Source: Halorientalis litorea (GTDB taxonomy: Archaea > Halobacteriota > Halobacteria > Halobacteriales > Haloarculaceae). From it: a stretch of DNA of 64,000 bases. This document shows positions 14,828 through 24,031 of the stretch, piece after piece. The stretch spans positions 2,170,001-2,234,000 of the forward strand of contig NZ_CP095482.1 of the NCBI RefSeq assembly GCF_023028225.1, written 5' to 3'. A program made the translations under genes and the position numbers. The stretch's first letter is position 1. The number at the start of each line of letters is the position of its first letter. The notes beneath the pieces were generated by a model. That model searched no databases, had not been told where the DNA came from, and saw only the letters and a program-made list of their open reading frames with translations.

Positions 14828-16018
14828 CTAGATATCGCCAGACATCGCCGAAAAGAGACGGTCGGTGAGTTCCGGCATCGTGACGCCCGTGGATGGGCCG
14901 AGCCCTTCCATGTGGTCGAGTGAAATCTGGCCCCCACCCATGCGGGCGTGGCCGCCGGCGTCGGCCATGGGGATGTCGTCGACGGCGGCCTGGAGGGTCT
15001 TGCCCATGTGGACCCGGTCGTCGCGGGAGCGGCCCGAGAGGTGGACCGTGCCGTCTTTCTCCCCGGCGACGACGACGGCGGTGACGCCCTCCAACCGGAG
15101 GAGTTCGTCGGCGGCCTGTGGGATGGCGTCGGCGTTGTTCACCTCGCCGACGTTGCTGAACGCGAAGGCGTTGCGGACTTCCCGGTCCACGATTGCCCGA
15201 GCCTTCACGTCCAGTACCTCCGCGTCGACTTCCGGGTTGGCGATTCTGTCGAGCGTGTCCTCGTCGACTCCGTCGTAGAGGTAGGCCGCGGCGTCGAACT
15301 CCGCCGCCGAACAGCCAGCGGTCAGGTTGTTGGTGTCCGACTGGATGCCGTAGACGAGTGCGGTCGCTACGTCCGAGGGGAGGGTCGTCTCGTCGTCGGC
15401 GTCGGAGCCGGCCGGTTCCCAGCCGAGGGCGTCGTAGTACTCCGCGAAGATGGTGGCACACGCGCCAGTATCGGTACGAACGTCGGTGAACACGTCGCCG
15501 GACCCGTTGCCGGGGTGGTGGTCGACGACGGCGAACGGCTCCACCGTCTCGGCTCCGGGGAACCCGCGCGGCGTGTTGTGGTCGACGGCGACGACTTCCT
15601 CGGCCGCGATGTCGTTCGCGTCGGTGATGCGGTCGAAGTTCAGGTCGAGCACAGTCTCGAACGCGCGGTTCTCCTGATGGCGTATCTGTCCGGCGTACTG
15701 CATCGTCGCCTCCGTGTCGACGGCGGTGGCGAGCGTCTGGACGGCGAGGGCACACGCCATCGCGTCGGGGTCGGGGTTAGGGTGCATCAGGACCGCGACT
15801 TCGTCGCGAGCGGCCAGTGCCCGATGGAACCGCTCGCCCGCCGACCGCCGGAGCCAGCGGACGAGCAGTCCGATGACGACTACCACGACCAGCACCACGG
15901 CGGCGACCGACACCGCGACCAGAGGGTTCTCGAGGGCGAATGCCGCAGTTGCGTCGACCGCGGTTTCCACACCAACCGTACCCACGGGACCGACGCCACT
16001 TGCGGCTACAAGTGGCAT
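14828..16018 (-). CDS. Membrane-anchored DHH family phosphoesterase
   Basis: A 396-residue protein with one N-terminal membrane helix (about residues 32-54, NPLVAVSVAAVVLVVVVVIG) followed by a cytoplasmic DHH-DHHA1 module. DHH motifs: VLMHPNPDPDAMA (His79, Asp83, Asp85), VVAVDHN, and VVDHHPGN (the signature DHH). The C-terminal DHHA1 part has ADAGGHARMGGGQIS. Relatives include GdpP-type cyclic di-AMP phosphodiesterases and NrnA-like oligoribonucleases. The membrane anchor resembles GdpP, but no PAS or GGDEF domain is present. Haloarchaea make c-di-AMP, so a role in its turnover is a fair guess. The hairpin cluster follows its stop. Confidence 0.85.
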   Translation of the reverse strand: MPLVAASGVGPVGTVGVETAVDATAAFALENPLVAVSVAAVVLVVVVVIGLLVRWLRRSAGERFHRALAARDEVAVLMHPNPDPDAMACALAVQTLATAVDTEATMQYAGQIRHQENRAFETVLDLNFDRITDANDIAAEEVVAVDHNTPRGFPGAETVEPFAVVDHHPGNGSGDVFTDVRTDTGACATIFAEYYDALGWEPAGSDADDETTLPSDVATALVYGIQSDTNNLTAGCSAAEFDAAAYLYDGVDEDTLDRIANPEVDAEVLDVKARAIVDREVRNAFAFSNVGEVNNADAIPQAADELLRLEGVTAVVVAGEKDGTVHLSGRSRDDRVHMGKTLQAAVDDIPMADAGGHARMGGGQISLDHMEGLGPSTGVTMPELTDRLFSAMSGDI

Positions 16019-16113
16019 ACTCGCACTGTGTCGCCCTCAACAGACAAGAATGTTCCCCTCAGCACACCTTCAATCCGCTCGACACCGCCGCAGTCTGTCG
16101 AATCCCGTCCGGT

Positions 16114-17013
16114 TCAGGCTGTCGAGCCGTCGGTCCGGTACTCGTCGATAGCCGCCGCGTACCCCTCGCGATACGTCGGAAACGAGAACTCGTAGCCGAG
16201 TTCCCGAAGGAAGTCGTTCGAGCACCGCTTGCTGGTCTGTATCCGCCGCCGTGCGGTTTCGGAGAGGTCGGGGTCGTCGAGTCGCTCCGTTTTCGTCTGC
16301 TTCGGTGGGTCCGGGACGCCACACTCGCTCGCCAACCAGTCCGCGAACGCCCACTTCGAGACGGGTTCGTCGTCGACGACGAGCACCACGTCGTCGCGGG
16401 CCACGTCCTCTTCTAGCAGGAACCGCACCGCCCCGGCGGCGTCGTCCCGGTGGACCATGTTCAGGTACCCCTCCGTCACCGGCCCCTCGAGATACCGCTG
16501 TAACCGGTAGCGGTCCGGGCCGTACAGGCCGGCGAACCGCGCCACCGTCCCGTCGATGCCGTAGTCCGCGGCCGTCTCGCGGGCGACGCGTTCGGCCGCT
16601 GCCAGCACTTCGGTCTTGTCCGTCGTCGGATCGAGCGGCGTCTCCTCGTCCACCCAGTCGCCACCGTGGTCACCGTAGACGCCCGTACTCGACGTGTAGA
16701 CGAGTCGCTCCGGGGAGTTTGCCCGGTCGCCGAACGTCTCGACGACCGTTTCGAGGCCCTCGACGTACACCTCGCGGGCGGCCTCGGCCCCGCGGCCACC
16801 GGAACTGGCCGCGAAGACGAGCGCGTCGGCGTCCGGGACGGCGCCGAGACTGTCGGCGTCGGTCACGTCGGCCTGTACGGCCTCCAACCCGGCGGCCTCG
16901 ACGGCGGCGAGGCCGGCGTCGGAGCGACGGACGCCCACGACGGTGTGGTCGGCGGCGAGTTGGCGGCCGAGTTCGAGGCCGACGTACCCACAACCGAGGA
17001 TGCAGACGCGCAT
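16114..17013 (-). CDS. SDR-family NAD(P)-dependent epimerase/dehydratase-like protein
   Basis: A 299-residue extended SDR-like protein. The N-terminal MRVCILGCGYVGLELGRQL is a Rossmann GxGxxG motif, then LVYTSSTGVYGDHGGDWVDEETPL (active-site Ser/Thr region), and RFAGLYGPDR, the usual epimerase segment. The YxxxK active site is not evident, as in the atypical SDR5-type (YeeZ-like) proteins it resembles. Substrate unknown. It ends 95 bp from the start of the DHH gene and starts 3 bp after the end of the DUF5791-like gene, suggesting a shared transcript. Confidence 0.75.
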   Translation of the reverse strand: MRVCILGCGYVGLELGRQLAADHTVVGVRRSDAGLAAVEAAGLEAVQADVTDADSLGAVPDADALVFAASSGGRGAEAAREVYVEGLETVVETFGDRANSPERLVYTSSTGVYGDHGGDWVDEETPLDPTTDKTEVLAAAERVARETAADYGIDGTVARFAGLYGPDRYRLQRYLEGPVTEGYLNMVHRDDAAGAVRFLLEEDVARDDVVLVVDDEPVSKWAFADWLASECGVPDPPKQTKTERLDDPDLSETARRRIQTSKRCSNDFLRELGYEFSFPTYREGYAAAIDEYRTDGSTA

Positions 17014-17015
17014 GG

Positions 17016-17441
17016 TCACTTCTTGCTCTCGATGTACTGGTGGAGCAGCGCGTACTCCCGGAGCGTCATCGGATACCGCCCCTCCACTTTCTGCTGTATC
17101 TCCTTCGCTTCCATCGCCCCGTCGATACCGGACGCGACGGCCTCCACGTCGAGGACGGCCTGACTCATCCCCATCAGCAGGATGTCGCGGGCGTCCGCGA
17201 CGAGGAAGTCCGCGTCCGGCCGGTCCGGGTCGGTGGCGAGGACGGCCGCGGCCTCTTCGAGCGTCATCTCGGGCGATTCGCCCGCGACCAGTGCCTGGAG
17301 CGTCTCCTCGGCAACACCCGTCTCGTCGGCGACGGACTCGACGCCCTGGGCGTCGACTGTCGCGGCCAGTTCCTGCTGGTAACTGGCCTGCAAGTCCTCG
17401 GGGTCGCGGTCCCCTGGCGTCTCGAACTCGTCTCTGAGCAT
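17016..17441 (-). CDS. Conserved haloarchaeal protein (DUF5791-like)
   Basis: A 141-residue soluble, helical, acidic protein starting MLRDEFETPGDRDPEDLQ and ending with AKEIQQKVEGRYPMTLREYALLHQYIESKK, a well conserved C-terminal block in haloarchaeal relatives. It has a helix-turn-helix-like middle part (VADETGVAEETLQALVAGE) that could bind DNA, but this is inference. The function is unknown and the DUF number is from memory. ATG 17441 is preferred to 17468. Confidence 0.7.
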   Translation of the reverse strand: MLRDEFETPGDRDPEDLQASYQQELAATVDAQGVESVADETGVAEETLQALVAGESPEMTLEEAAAVLATDPDRPDADFLVADARDILLMGMSQAVLDVEAVASGIDGAMEAKEIQQKVEGRYPMTLREYALLHQYIESKK

Positions 17442-17475
17442 GCACCCACGTAGGGGACCACGGTACAAATCTCTG

Positions 17476-20400
17476 TTACTCTCCGTCGGCCCACGGCACC
17501 TGCCGACTCTCGTTCGGGAGTCCGGCCCACGCGTCCCATCCCGCGGACCGCTCGTCTAACTTTCCGTCCTTGTCGCCGACACCTTGTGGTCCCGTCGGGA
17601 CGGCGATACCGACGGCCGTCCGGGACGAGAAGGCGACACGCTCCGCACGGCCGAGACGCTCGGTACTGCCGTCGTCGTCGTAGTCGACACGGACGCTCGC
17701 GCCGTCACGGACGTACGTCAACGACCGACTCGGTTGCCCCGCCGACCCGCGCCGGGCACTGACCGCGAAGCGGTCGTAGCCGCCCCGGACCTCGACGTAC
17801 CAGACGTTGACGGTCGTCCACCACGGCGTTCCGAGGGGGACTACCGGGAGTCCGGCGGGCACGCGGTTGACCGACCGTGAGAGTCGGTCGCCGATTCGCG
17901 TCACCGTCCGGTTCACACCGCGTCCGACGGCTCGCTCTGTCCGCGCCCGCAACCGCTCTCGAACGCGTTCTCGCACGAGTGTCGTCGTCCGGTCGACGGC
18001 GTCACGTGGGATAGCCGCCTTCGAGTCCGCGATAGCGTCTTCGAGCGCGGTGCGGAGTCGCGCTTCGAGGAGTGCCTGCCGGGTCGCGTTGCCGGGGACT
18101 GCGGTGCTGGCGAGTGCGTCCGCGGCCGACCCGTTCGTCAGTGCCACTGCTCGCGCGCCCGCCGTCTCCCACCGCAACAGCGCGGTGTCGACCAGTTCGG
18201 CCCGGTCCGCGTCGGTACTGCCGACGCCGTTCGCCGTCAGTACCGCCGCGAGGTCTCCCTCGACGCGTTCGGTTTCGGCCGTGACGGCTTCGCGTAACGC
18301 CGTCCGTCCCTCCGCGAGTCGCCGCACCCGTGTCTCGTTCGTCGCCGGTAACGCCGCCGCTGTCTCGGTCGCAGCGAGTGCCCGGGCCGCCGTCCGGAAC
18401 GACACCTGCCCGCTGCCGCCGGCCTCGCCCAGCAACGCGTCCGTGATGTCGCCGTAGGGGTTCGTGAACACGTTGACGTTTCGGGCCGCGAGCGGGTGCA
18501 CCTCCGTCGTAGACGGGAGTGACTCCACGCGTTCGCCGCGCACGGCACTCGTGGTCAGGTACGCGGGCGACCCGTCGACGCCGGTGACAGTGACACCGTC
18601 GGCCGTCGTCGGCCGTCGTTGTGGGACGCCTGTCGTCCGGTGGGCGAGTGCCTGCGAGAGGAGGTCGACAGACCCCGCGTCCAGACTACCGAGGACGCCG
18701 TCGAGTGCCGCCCGCCTGTCCCGGTGGGCGTCCCGTCGCGATTCGAGACGGTCGATGGCTTCCTCGACGTAGGCACGCCGTGCCGCGACGCGTGCCCGCT
18801 GTGCGACGGTCGCGTACCGGGCCGGGGCGTCCACGAGGCGTGCCTGTCGGCTGTCGAGTGCCGTCGCCAGTTGCCCCGCTGGGTTCGCCTCGAACGTGCC
18901 GACACGGCCGCGACCGACACTGGTCGAGACGTTCCTGACCGTCCCAGTGAGGCTGACGAGGTCACGGCGGACCCACCTGTCGAGGCCGCTCGGTCGCTCC
19001 CCGACAATCGACACCGGCCCCGTGTCGAGTCGGTCCTCGACGTGGCGGGCCGCCAGCGCGCCGGGACCGCCGCGGTCGGCGACCACGGTCTCGATGGCAC
19101 GCTCTCGGACGCCCGCGAAGTTCGGGTCGGTCCCCGGGTACGGCCCCCGGTCCGTCCGGTTGTGGGCGATACCGAGCGGTCGGTCCGGTGCAACCTCGGT
19201 GTGCGTGTGCCGACCGAGAACTCCCACGTCAACCCCGTACTCGACCGTCTCGGTGTTCTCCTCCGTCTCCGTGTCACTGCCGTCCGTCCACTCACAGGTT
19301 CGGGTCCGTTCCTCGTCGACGGTGAGCGTCTCGGCCGTCAGGACGTGCCAGTTCTCGGGGGTGAACAGGCGCGGCGACCGCTCGGCGTCGTCGGTGTCTG
19401 TCACGTCCGTCTCGGTCTCACACTGTTCGAGTGTCCAGTCGTCGCCCGTCGGCGGGTCGGGGCGGTCCGGGTCGTCCCCTTCCCGTGCCCGGATGCGTGC
19501 CGTCGCCCGCGCCTCCGCCGTGTACGCCTCCCGGAGAACTGCCGACAGGTTCGACGGTCCGGCGACGCTCGTGAGTGCTCGGTCGGCGGTCGTACTCACG
19601 GTGACGCCCATCTCGTCGTCGGCCGACGGCCGCGACGTGTTCCCGGTCGGTGCGGACAGGTCTGCGTTCGGGTCCGGCACCTCGGGACCCGACACCGGAA
19701 AGCCCGCAGGGAGCGACGACCCCTGAACCGCCAGCGACGACAGTTCCGAGACGGCGAGGCCGACCGCCGCCCGTCCGAACGCGTGGCGGGCAGCAGCGTC
19801 GCTCCGCCCGAACACCGCCCGCTGCTCGCCCAGTACTGCACCGTTGGTCAGGACGCCGAGGTGCCCGCTCCCGACGACGTTCTCGACTGGGACGCCGCCG
19901 TACTGAGCGTACCCACGTGCCCACGTCAATGCGTACGTGTACCCGGTGAACCGCCGCCCGAACCCGGGCCTCTCAAGCCCGGCGTTCAACCGCGCCTCGA
20001 ACCGCTCGACCCGCTCGTGGAGGGCTACAACGGGCGTCCTGACGACGAACGACGCCGTCCGTTCGCGGTGCCCGACCGTTCGGTTCCCGCGGCGTGCAGT
20101 CACGGTTACGTTCTCGACCCGGACGTGGACTGCAGTTCGGTTTCCCTCGACGGTATCGATATGGACGCGACGCTTCGCCGCCCGAAGCGCGCTGGCGTTC
20201 GGTGTCGGTGGGAGCGATGCACTCACGGTCACGTCACCGACCACGACGTCAAGGTCATGGAGTCGGTCCCGCGCCCGAAGGTAGATTCGAACCCGGAGTG
20301 CGTCGCGGAACGGTCGTGAGTCGTTCAGGACGCGACCGACACTCGTGTTCGCGCGGGCGAGGACGGGTTGTCGGGCGGCGGCGTCGCTCGCGCGCCGGAC

Positions 20401-20571
20401 GCTCGCCCGGAGTGCCGTCGTCGTCTCGGCGGTCCCCCGCTCCATCGCCACGTCGACGGCCGGTTCCGCAGGCGGCCGCGCTGGCTGTACCGAAACTGCG
20501 AACGTCGCGCTCCCGAGCAGGAGGACGACCCCGACGAGCGAGAACGGGACACGGGCACGCTCGTCGCCCAT
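17476..20571 (-). CDS. Giant exported protein of pilus-like operon (DUF7286-like)
   Basis: About 1,031 residues. The ATG at 20571 shares its A with the stop of the upstream gene (TGATG); the alternative start at 20583 is less likely. The N-terminus MGDERARVPFSLVGVVLLLGSATFAVSV has a short basic part then one hydrophobic helix, like an archaeal class III (prepilin) signal. The rest is a long, Asp/Arg/Thr-rich extracellular region with many N-x-S/T sites, which could be glycosylated, and no further membrane helix. It has no recognised enzyme motif. It is the last gene of the secretion ATPase operon. Probable role: surface-exposed, very large pilin-like or pseudopilin-like component; this is inferred from position and N-terminus. 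DUF number from memory. Confidence 0.75.
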   Translation of the reverse strand: MGDERARVPFSLVGVVLLLGSATFAVSVQPARPPAEPAVDVAMERGTAETTTALRASVRRASDAAARQPVLARANTSVGRVLNDSRPFRDALRVRIYLRARDRLHDLDVVVGDVTVSASLPPTPNASALRAAKRRVHIDTVEGNRTAVHVRVENVTVTARRGNRTVGHRERTASFVVRTPVVALHERVERFEARLNAGLERPGFGRRFTGYTYALTWARGYAQYGGVPVENVVGSGHLGVLTNGAVLGEQRAVFGRSDAAARHAFGRAAVGLAVSELSSLAVQGSSLPAGFPVSGPEVPDPNADLSAPTGNTSRPSADDEMGVTVSTTADRALTSVAGPSNLSAVLREAYTAEARATARIRAREGDDPDRPDPPTGDDWTLEQCETETDVTDTDDAERSPRLFTPENWHVLTAETLTVDEERTRTCEWTDGSDTETEENTETVEYGVDVGVLGRHTHTEVAPDRPLGIAHNRTDRGPYPGTDPNFAGVRERAIETVVADRGGPGALAARHVEDRLDTGPVSIVGERPSGLDRWVRRDLVSLTGTVRNVSTSVGRGRVGTFEANPAGQLATALDSRQARLVDAPARYATVAQRARVAARRAYVEEAIDRLESRRDAHRDRRAALDGVLGSLDAGSVDLLSQALAHRTTGVPQRRPTTADGVTVTGVDGSPAYLTTSAVRGERVESLPSTTEVHPLAARNVNVFTNPYGDITDALLGEAGGSGQVSFRTAARALAATETAAALPATNETRVRRLAEGRTALREAVTAETERVEGDLAAVLTANGVGSTDADRAELVDTALLRWETAGARAVALTNGSAADALASTAVPGNATRQALLEARLRTALEDAIADSKAAIPRDAVDRTTTLVRERVRERLRARTERAVGRGVNRTVTRIGDRLSRSVNRVPAGLPVVPLGTPWWTTVNVWYVEVRGGYDRFAVSARRGSAGQPSRSLTYVRDGASVRVDYDDDGSTERLGRAERVAFSSRTAVGIAVPTGPQGVGDKDGKLDERSAGWDAWAGLPNESRQVPWADGE

Positions 20572-21458
20572 CACGGCGACCACGTCCTGACGGTTACCCT
20601 GACCGTTCCAACCCGGACTCGCTCGGCCGCGGCCGCGGGTGACTCGAACTGCGTTCGCATGTCCGCCGCGAGTCGGTCCGCCAGCGAGTCGGTGAGCGCG
20701 GCGTTCGCACGTTCTACGTCGTTTGCCCGTACCGCCGCCGTCACGTTCGCCCCGAGTAGCCGCCCCATCTGGCGGTACCGATACGCCACGAGCCGGTCGA
20801 CGGGGTAATCGCCGAGGAGTGCGTCCTCGGCTGCCTCGGGGGGAAAGAGTCCGTCGACGACGCGCACTGCGACAGCCTCGGCGACGGACGCGTAACTCCC
20901 GGAGACTGCGACCGTTCGCGCCTGCTGGCGGGCGGCTGGCAGGCCACTGTCGACAGTGAGCGTCGCGGCGTGAACCGTGGTGGCCGGTGGCGGCGACGGA
21001 CCGACCGTAACCTCGCCGCGCATCGGTGCGTCGGGGTACGGCTCCCAGACTGCACGGACCTGTGCGAGGTGGCCACGGCCCCGGAGTGCAGTCCGTGTCG
21101 CGTTCGCGACTGCTGTCCGGAACCCGTCGCCGGTGTGGGTCACACGCCGTCCGTCGACGGTGAGCGTCTCGACTGTCGCCGTCCCGAGGTGGTCCGCGAG
21201 CGTCCCGTGTGCCGTGCGGTCGAACGCTGGCCCGCCCGTCCGCGGGAACGATACCAGTTCCTCGTCGGCCTGTCGCGCGCCCGGCGCGAGCGAGTACTGT
21301 ACGTCCGCGGTACTCGTCGCCAACACGTCGGCAGTCGGGTCGGCGGCGTCCGCATCGGCGAACGGGAGCGGCCCGGCCGGCACTGCGAGCGTCAGCATCG
21401 CGGCCCCGACCAGCAAGAGGAACACCCCCGTGTCGAGGACGGTACTGACGGCCCTCAC
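20571..21458 (-). CDS. Pilin-like exported protein (DUF7284-like)
   Basis: A 295-residue protein. The GTG start at 21458 overlaps the previous stop by four bases (GTGA), giving the N-terminus MRAVSTVLDTGVFLLLVGAA. This is a very short basic region followed directly by a hydrophobic helix, as in archaeal prepilins processed by PibD. The longer frame upstream from ATG 21572 lies inside the preceding gene and is not credible. The mature part has beta-rich, Thr/Val-rich sequence (GEVTVGPSPPPATTVHAATLTV) and a C-terminal helical block. It overlaps the giant gene by one base (TGATG). DUF number from memory. Confidence 0.75.
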   Translation of the reverse strand: MRAVSTVLDTGVFLLLVGAAMLTLAVPAGPLPFADADAADPTADVLATSTADVQYSLAPGARQADEELVSFPRTGGPAFDRTAHGTLADHLGTATVETLTVDGRRVTHTGDGFRTAVANATRTALRGRGHLAQVRAVWEPYPDAPMRGEVTVGPSPPPATTVHAATLTVDSGLPAARQQARTVAVSGSYASVAEAVAVRVVDGLFPPEAAEDALLGDYPVDRLVAYRYRQMGRLLGANVTAAVRANDVERANAALTDSLADRLAADMRTQFESPAAAAERVRVGTVRVTVRTWSP

Positions 21459-21844
21459 GGCCAGACCCTCACTGTCAGCCGCCCGGGACGAACCGACCCC
21501 GGTACCGTTCGGACACTCACCCGTGCTGTCGCGTTCCGCGCCGTACCCGGTGCTGTCGGTCCGACCGTCCACCGCTGTTCTGCCGTCACGAGCGTCGCGT
21601 TGAGACGATTGCCACTTCCGACGGCGTCCGAGGCGGCGGAGAGACGTTGCGGGGCGACCACACCGCCGTCGGTCACTGCCCGCTCGACGCGGTGGAGTGT
21701 CGGTTGCGCGCTCGCCTCGTCCCGTTCCGGGAGCGCGCCGTCGAGCGCGCCCGCGTACAGTCCGAGACCCGCACAGACCGCGAACACGGCGACGATAGCC
21801 GCGAGCGGTTCGACCTGCCCCCTACGCGCCGACGAGGACGACAT
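21455..21844 (-). CDS. Small pilin-like protein (DUF7285-like)
   Basis: A 129-residue protein starting MSSSSARRGQVEPLAAIVAVFAVCAGLGLYAG. The Arg-Arg-Gly-Gln stretch followed by Glu/Pro and a ~20-residue hydrophobic helix matches the RGQ type of archaeal prepilin signals, where cleavage would occur after the Gly. The exported part is short (about 95 residues), with NATLVTAEQRWTV and a Val/Thr-rich end. The start lies inside the 3' end of the DUF7283-like gene (23-bp overlap). DUF number from memory. Confidence 0.72.
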   Translation of the reverse strand: MSSSSARRGQVEPLAAIVAVFAVCAGLGLYAGALDGALPERDEASAQPTLHRVERAVTDGGVVAPQRLSAASDAVGSGNRLNATLVTAEQRWTVGPTAPGTARNATARVSVRTVPGSVRPGRLTVRVWP

Positions 21845-22289
21845 CGACCCCCTCCCACTTGGCGTGGCGGACGAGCACTGTTTCGGCCGACTCCCACCGG
21901 TGGTCTCGGGTGCGGGCGGCCGTCGCCGCCGCACGGAAATCGGCCGGCGTCTCGAACGTTCTGCTGGGTGGCGCGCCGTGGAGAACGGCCCACAGCGGTG
22001 ACTCGGCAGTGACCGGCGTGACCGGCCCGTACTCGAACGCCGCGTGGGTGGTTCCGCTCTCGGTTCGAAGACTGACCCGTGCCGTCCCGAGGCGGACCGC
22101 CGTCGCGTCTAGCGGATACTGGCCGGTCGCCTCGTGTGGGCTCGCCGCCACCGAGTCGATAGTGTCTGCGACGCGCTGTGCGTCCGGGGGTGCTGTCGCC
22201 GGGAGGCCGGTGGCGACGCCGAAGGCGGCGACGCTCGCCGCCGTGACGCCGAGCCAGAGGTACCACGCGTCGGCCGGTGCGTCGAACAT
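21822..22289 (-). CDS. Membrane-anchored protein of pilus-like operon (DUF7283-like)
   Basis: A 155-residue protein with one N-terminal helix (WYLWLGVTAASVAAFGVATGLP, residues 9-30) and an external domain that contains AVRLGTARVSLRTESGTTHAAFEYGPVTPV and ends HAKWEGVDVVLVGA. Its N-terminus lacks the basic-Gly cleavage motif of its neighbours, so it may be an anchored, unprocessed subunit. It starts 33 bp after the membrane platform gene and overlaps the next gene. The function is unknown; DUF number from memory. Confidence 0.7.
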   Translation of the reverse strand: MFDAPADAWYLWLGVTAASVAAFGVATGLPATAPPDAQRVADTIDSVAASPHEATGQYPLDATAVRLGTARVSLRTESGTTHAAFEYGPVTPVTAESPLWAVLHGAPPSRTFETPADFRAAATAARTRDHRWESAETVLVRHAKWEGVDVVLVGA

Positions 22290-22321
22290 GGTCGGGGCTG
22301 GTTCCGTCCTCCGATTTAAAC

Positions 22322-24031
22322 CTACAGGAGGGTACCGACGGCGGCCACCGTCACGAGGTACGTCACCGTCGCGGCAAGCAGTGCCACCCCGACCCGGTAG
22401 CCGACGAGTGCCCTGTCGAGGCCCCGCGACAGTCCGGTCGAGAGCACTGTCAGGACGACAGCGAGCGCGAGGACGTAGAGGCCGACTGCGAGTCCCAACC
22501 CGGCTGTCGTCGGCCCGCCGCTCGCGGCCAGTTCGCCGCCGAAGGCCATCCCGTCGGACATCGCAACTGTCGCGCCGGCTACCAGCGGGCCGAAGACGGC
22601 CGCCGTGTTCGCGAGCGTGCTCGTCACCGTCGCCGTCTCGTGACGTGCGTCGCGTTCGACGGCGGCCATCTCCGAGAGGTTGTCCGCCATCGCCACGACG
22701 GCACCCCCGGCCGGTCGCCCCTCGCGGGCGGCGAGTGCGAGTAGCGTCGCGGTACTTCGCGCCCGGGGACTCGGGACGTGTGCGAGCGCGCCGTGGTCGC
22801 CGAGAAACGCCTCCCGGACGCCGACTTTGAGTTGTCGCTGACGGCGCGCGGCGTCGGCCAACACGTCGCCCGTCGCGTCCGGCACCTCCTCGGCCGCGGC
22901 GGCGATGGCCGTCTCGACGGCGTGGCCCTCCTCGACGCGTCGCCCGATGTAGTACAGCGCGTCGGTCAGTCCCGCCTCGACCGCTCGAACCCTGTCCCGG
23001 ACCGCCTTCACCGCCCGGTAGTGGACCACCAGTCCCGACCCGAGACCCACCCCGAGCGCGGCGAGGGGGCCGGTCCACCCGCCGACGAGCACCGTGCTAC
23101 CGACCCAGCCGACGACGCTACCGGCGACGCCGACGCCGACTGCTGGCCACCGTCGCTCTGGCAGGTCCGGGTGCGGCCGCTCGATGCGAGGCGGCGGGAA
23201 GGTCACCGGCCGCCGCGACAGGAGCCACGCGCTCGCGGCGAGGACGACACACGGGAGCAGGACGTCGTAGAGCAACACGACGAGCGGGAGCGGCACGGCG
23301 ACGCCGGCCATCCGCGTGGCTGGCAACAGCGCGACGAGTGCCAGCGGAAGCAACACGCCGAACGCGTACAGCCCCGTCGTCGGCCCCTCCAAGCCGGCGG
23401 CGAACTCGGCCATCTCCTCGCGCGCACCGTCGAGGACGACTTCGAGACCCCGGTCCAGCGTCCGCTCGCGCTCGCTCGCTGGCGCGGTGTCCGCCGACTC
23501 GACGAGCAGGAGTGCCCGCCGGAGTGCCGGGAACCACTCCGCCCACTCCGCGGAGAACGTCGGCAGGCCCGACCCCGCCCGCCCGGCGGCGCGGCGAACG
23601 TGGTCCGCGAGGCTGTCGGCGAGCGGTCCGTGTCCCTCCGCCGCCGCGAACGCCGCCGCCGTCTCCGTCGTCGGTGTGATGCGCATCCGGAGGACGACAC
23701 GCCCGACGAGCGCGGGCGCGTCCCCCAGTGCCCGCGTCCGGCGTGCGGTCGCAAGCAACTGCGGTGCGGTGTGGACGGCGTGGACGACGCCGAGGAGACA
23801 GGCCAGCGCGACCAACAGGCCGAGCGGCAGGAGTGGCGGCGGGACGACGAGCAGTCCGAGGGCGACGACGGGGACGGTCGCCACTGCCGCACCGTAACCA
23901 GCCCTGACGACTGTCTCTGGTGGAATTGGGGCGTCGAGGAACCCGAGCGACCGGTCGAGCGTGTCGCTCGACTCGACATCGGCCGGGTAGAGCCGTGCCA
24001 GCCACGTCAGCGCGGTCCAGCCCCCGGTCAT
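22322..24031 (-). CDS. Type II/IV secretion system membrane platform protein (T2SSF/TadC-like, double)
   Basis: A 569-residue integral membrane protein with groups of hydrophobic helices near residues 44-90, 230-300, 330-365 and 490-565, separated by two cytoplasmic helical regions. The second region (VEAGLTDALYYIGRRVEEGHAVETAI and ARREGRPAGGAVVAMADNLSEM-type segment) has the GspF/TadC look. It would anchor pilus assembly in the membrane and work with the ATPase encoded just upstream; the genes overlap by four bases (ATGA), a sign of fixed stoichiometry. Fused double-domain platform proteins are common in archaeal pilus systems. Confidence 0.82.
   Translation of the reverse strand: MTGGWTALTWLARLYPADVESSDTLDRSLGFLDAPIPPETVVRAGYGAAVATVPVVALGLLVVPPPLLPLGLLVALACLLGVVHAVHTAPQLLATARRTRALGDAPALVGRVVLRMRITPTTETAAAFAAAEGHGPLADSLADHVRRAAGRAGSGLPTFSAEWAEWFPALRRALLLVESADTAPASERERTLDRGLEVVLDGAREEMAEFAAGLEGPTTGLYAFGVLLPLALVALLPATRMAGVAVPLPLVVLLYDVLLPCVVLAASAWLLSRRPVTFPPPRIERPHPDLPERRWPAVGVGVAGSVVGWVGSTVLVGGWTGPLAALGVGLGSGLVVHYRAVKAVRDRVRAVEAGLTDALYYIGRRVEEGHAVETAIAAAAEEVPDATGDVLADAARRQRQLKVGVREAFLGDHGALAHVPSPRARSTATLLALAAREGRPAGGAVVAMADNLSEMAAVERDARHETATVTSTLANTAAVFGPLVAGATVAMSDGMAFGGELAASGGPTTAGLGLAVGLYVLALAVVLTVLSTGLSRGLDRALVGYRVGVALLAATVTYLVTVAAVGTLL

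Noticed and set aside
18619-20319. A 566-codon open frame on the plus strand
   Set aside because: It lies antisense to the giant pilin-like gene and encodes only Arg/Val/Gly-rich sequence with no family features.
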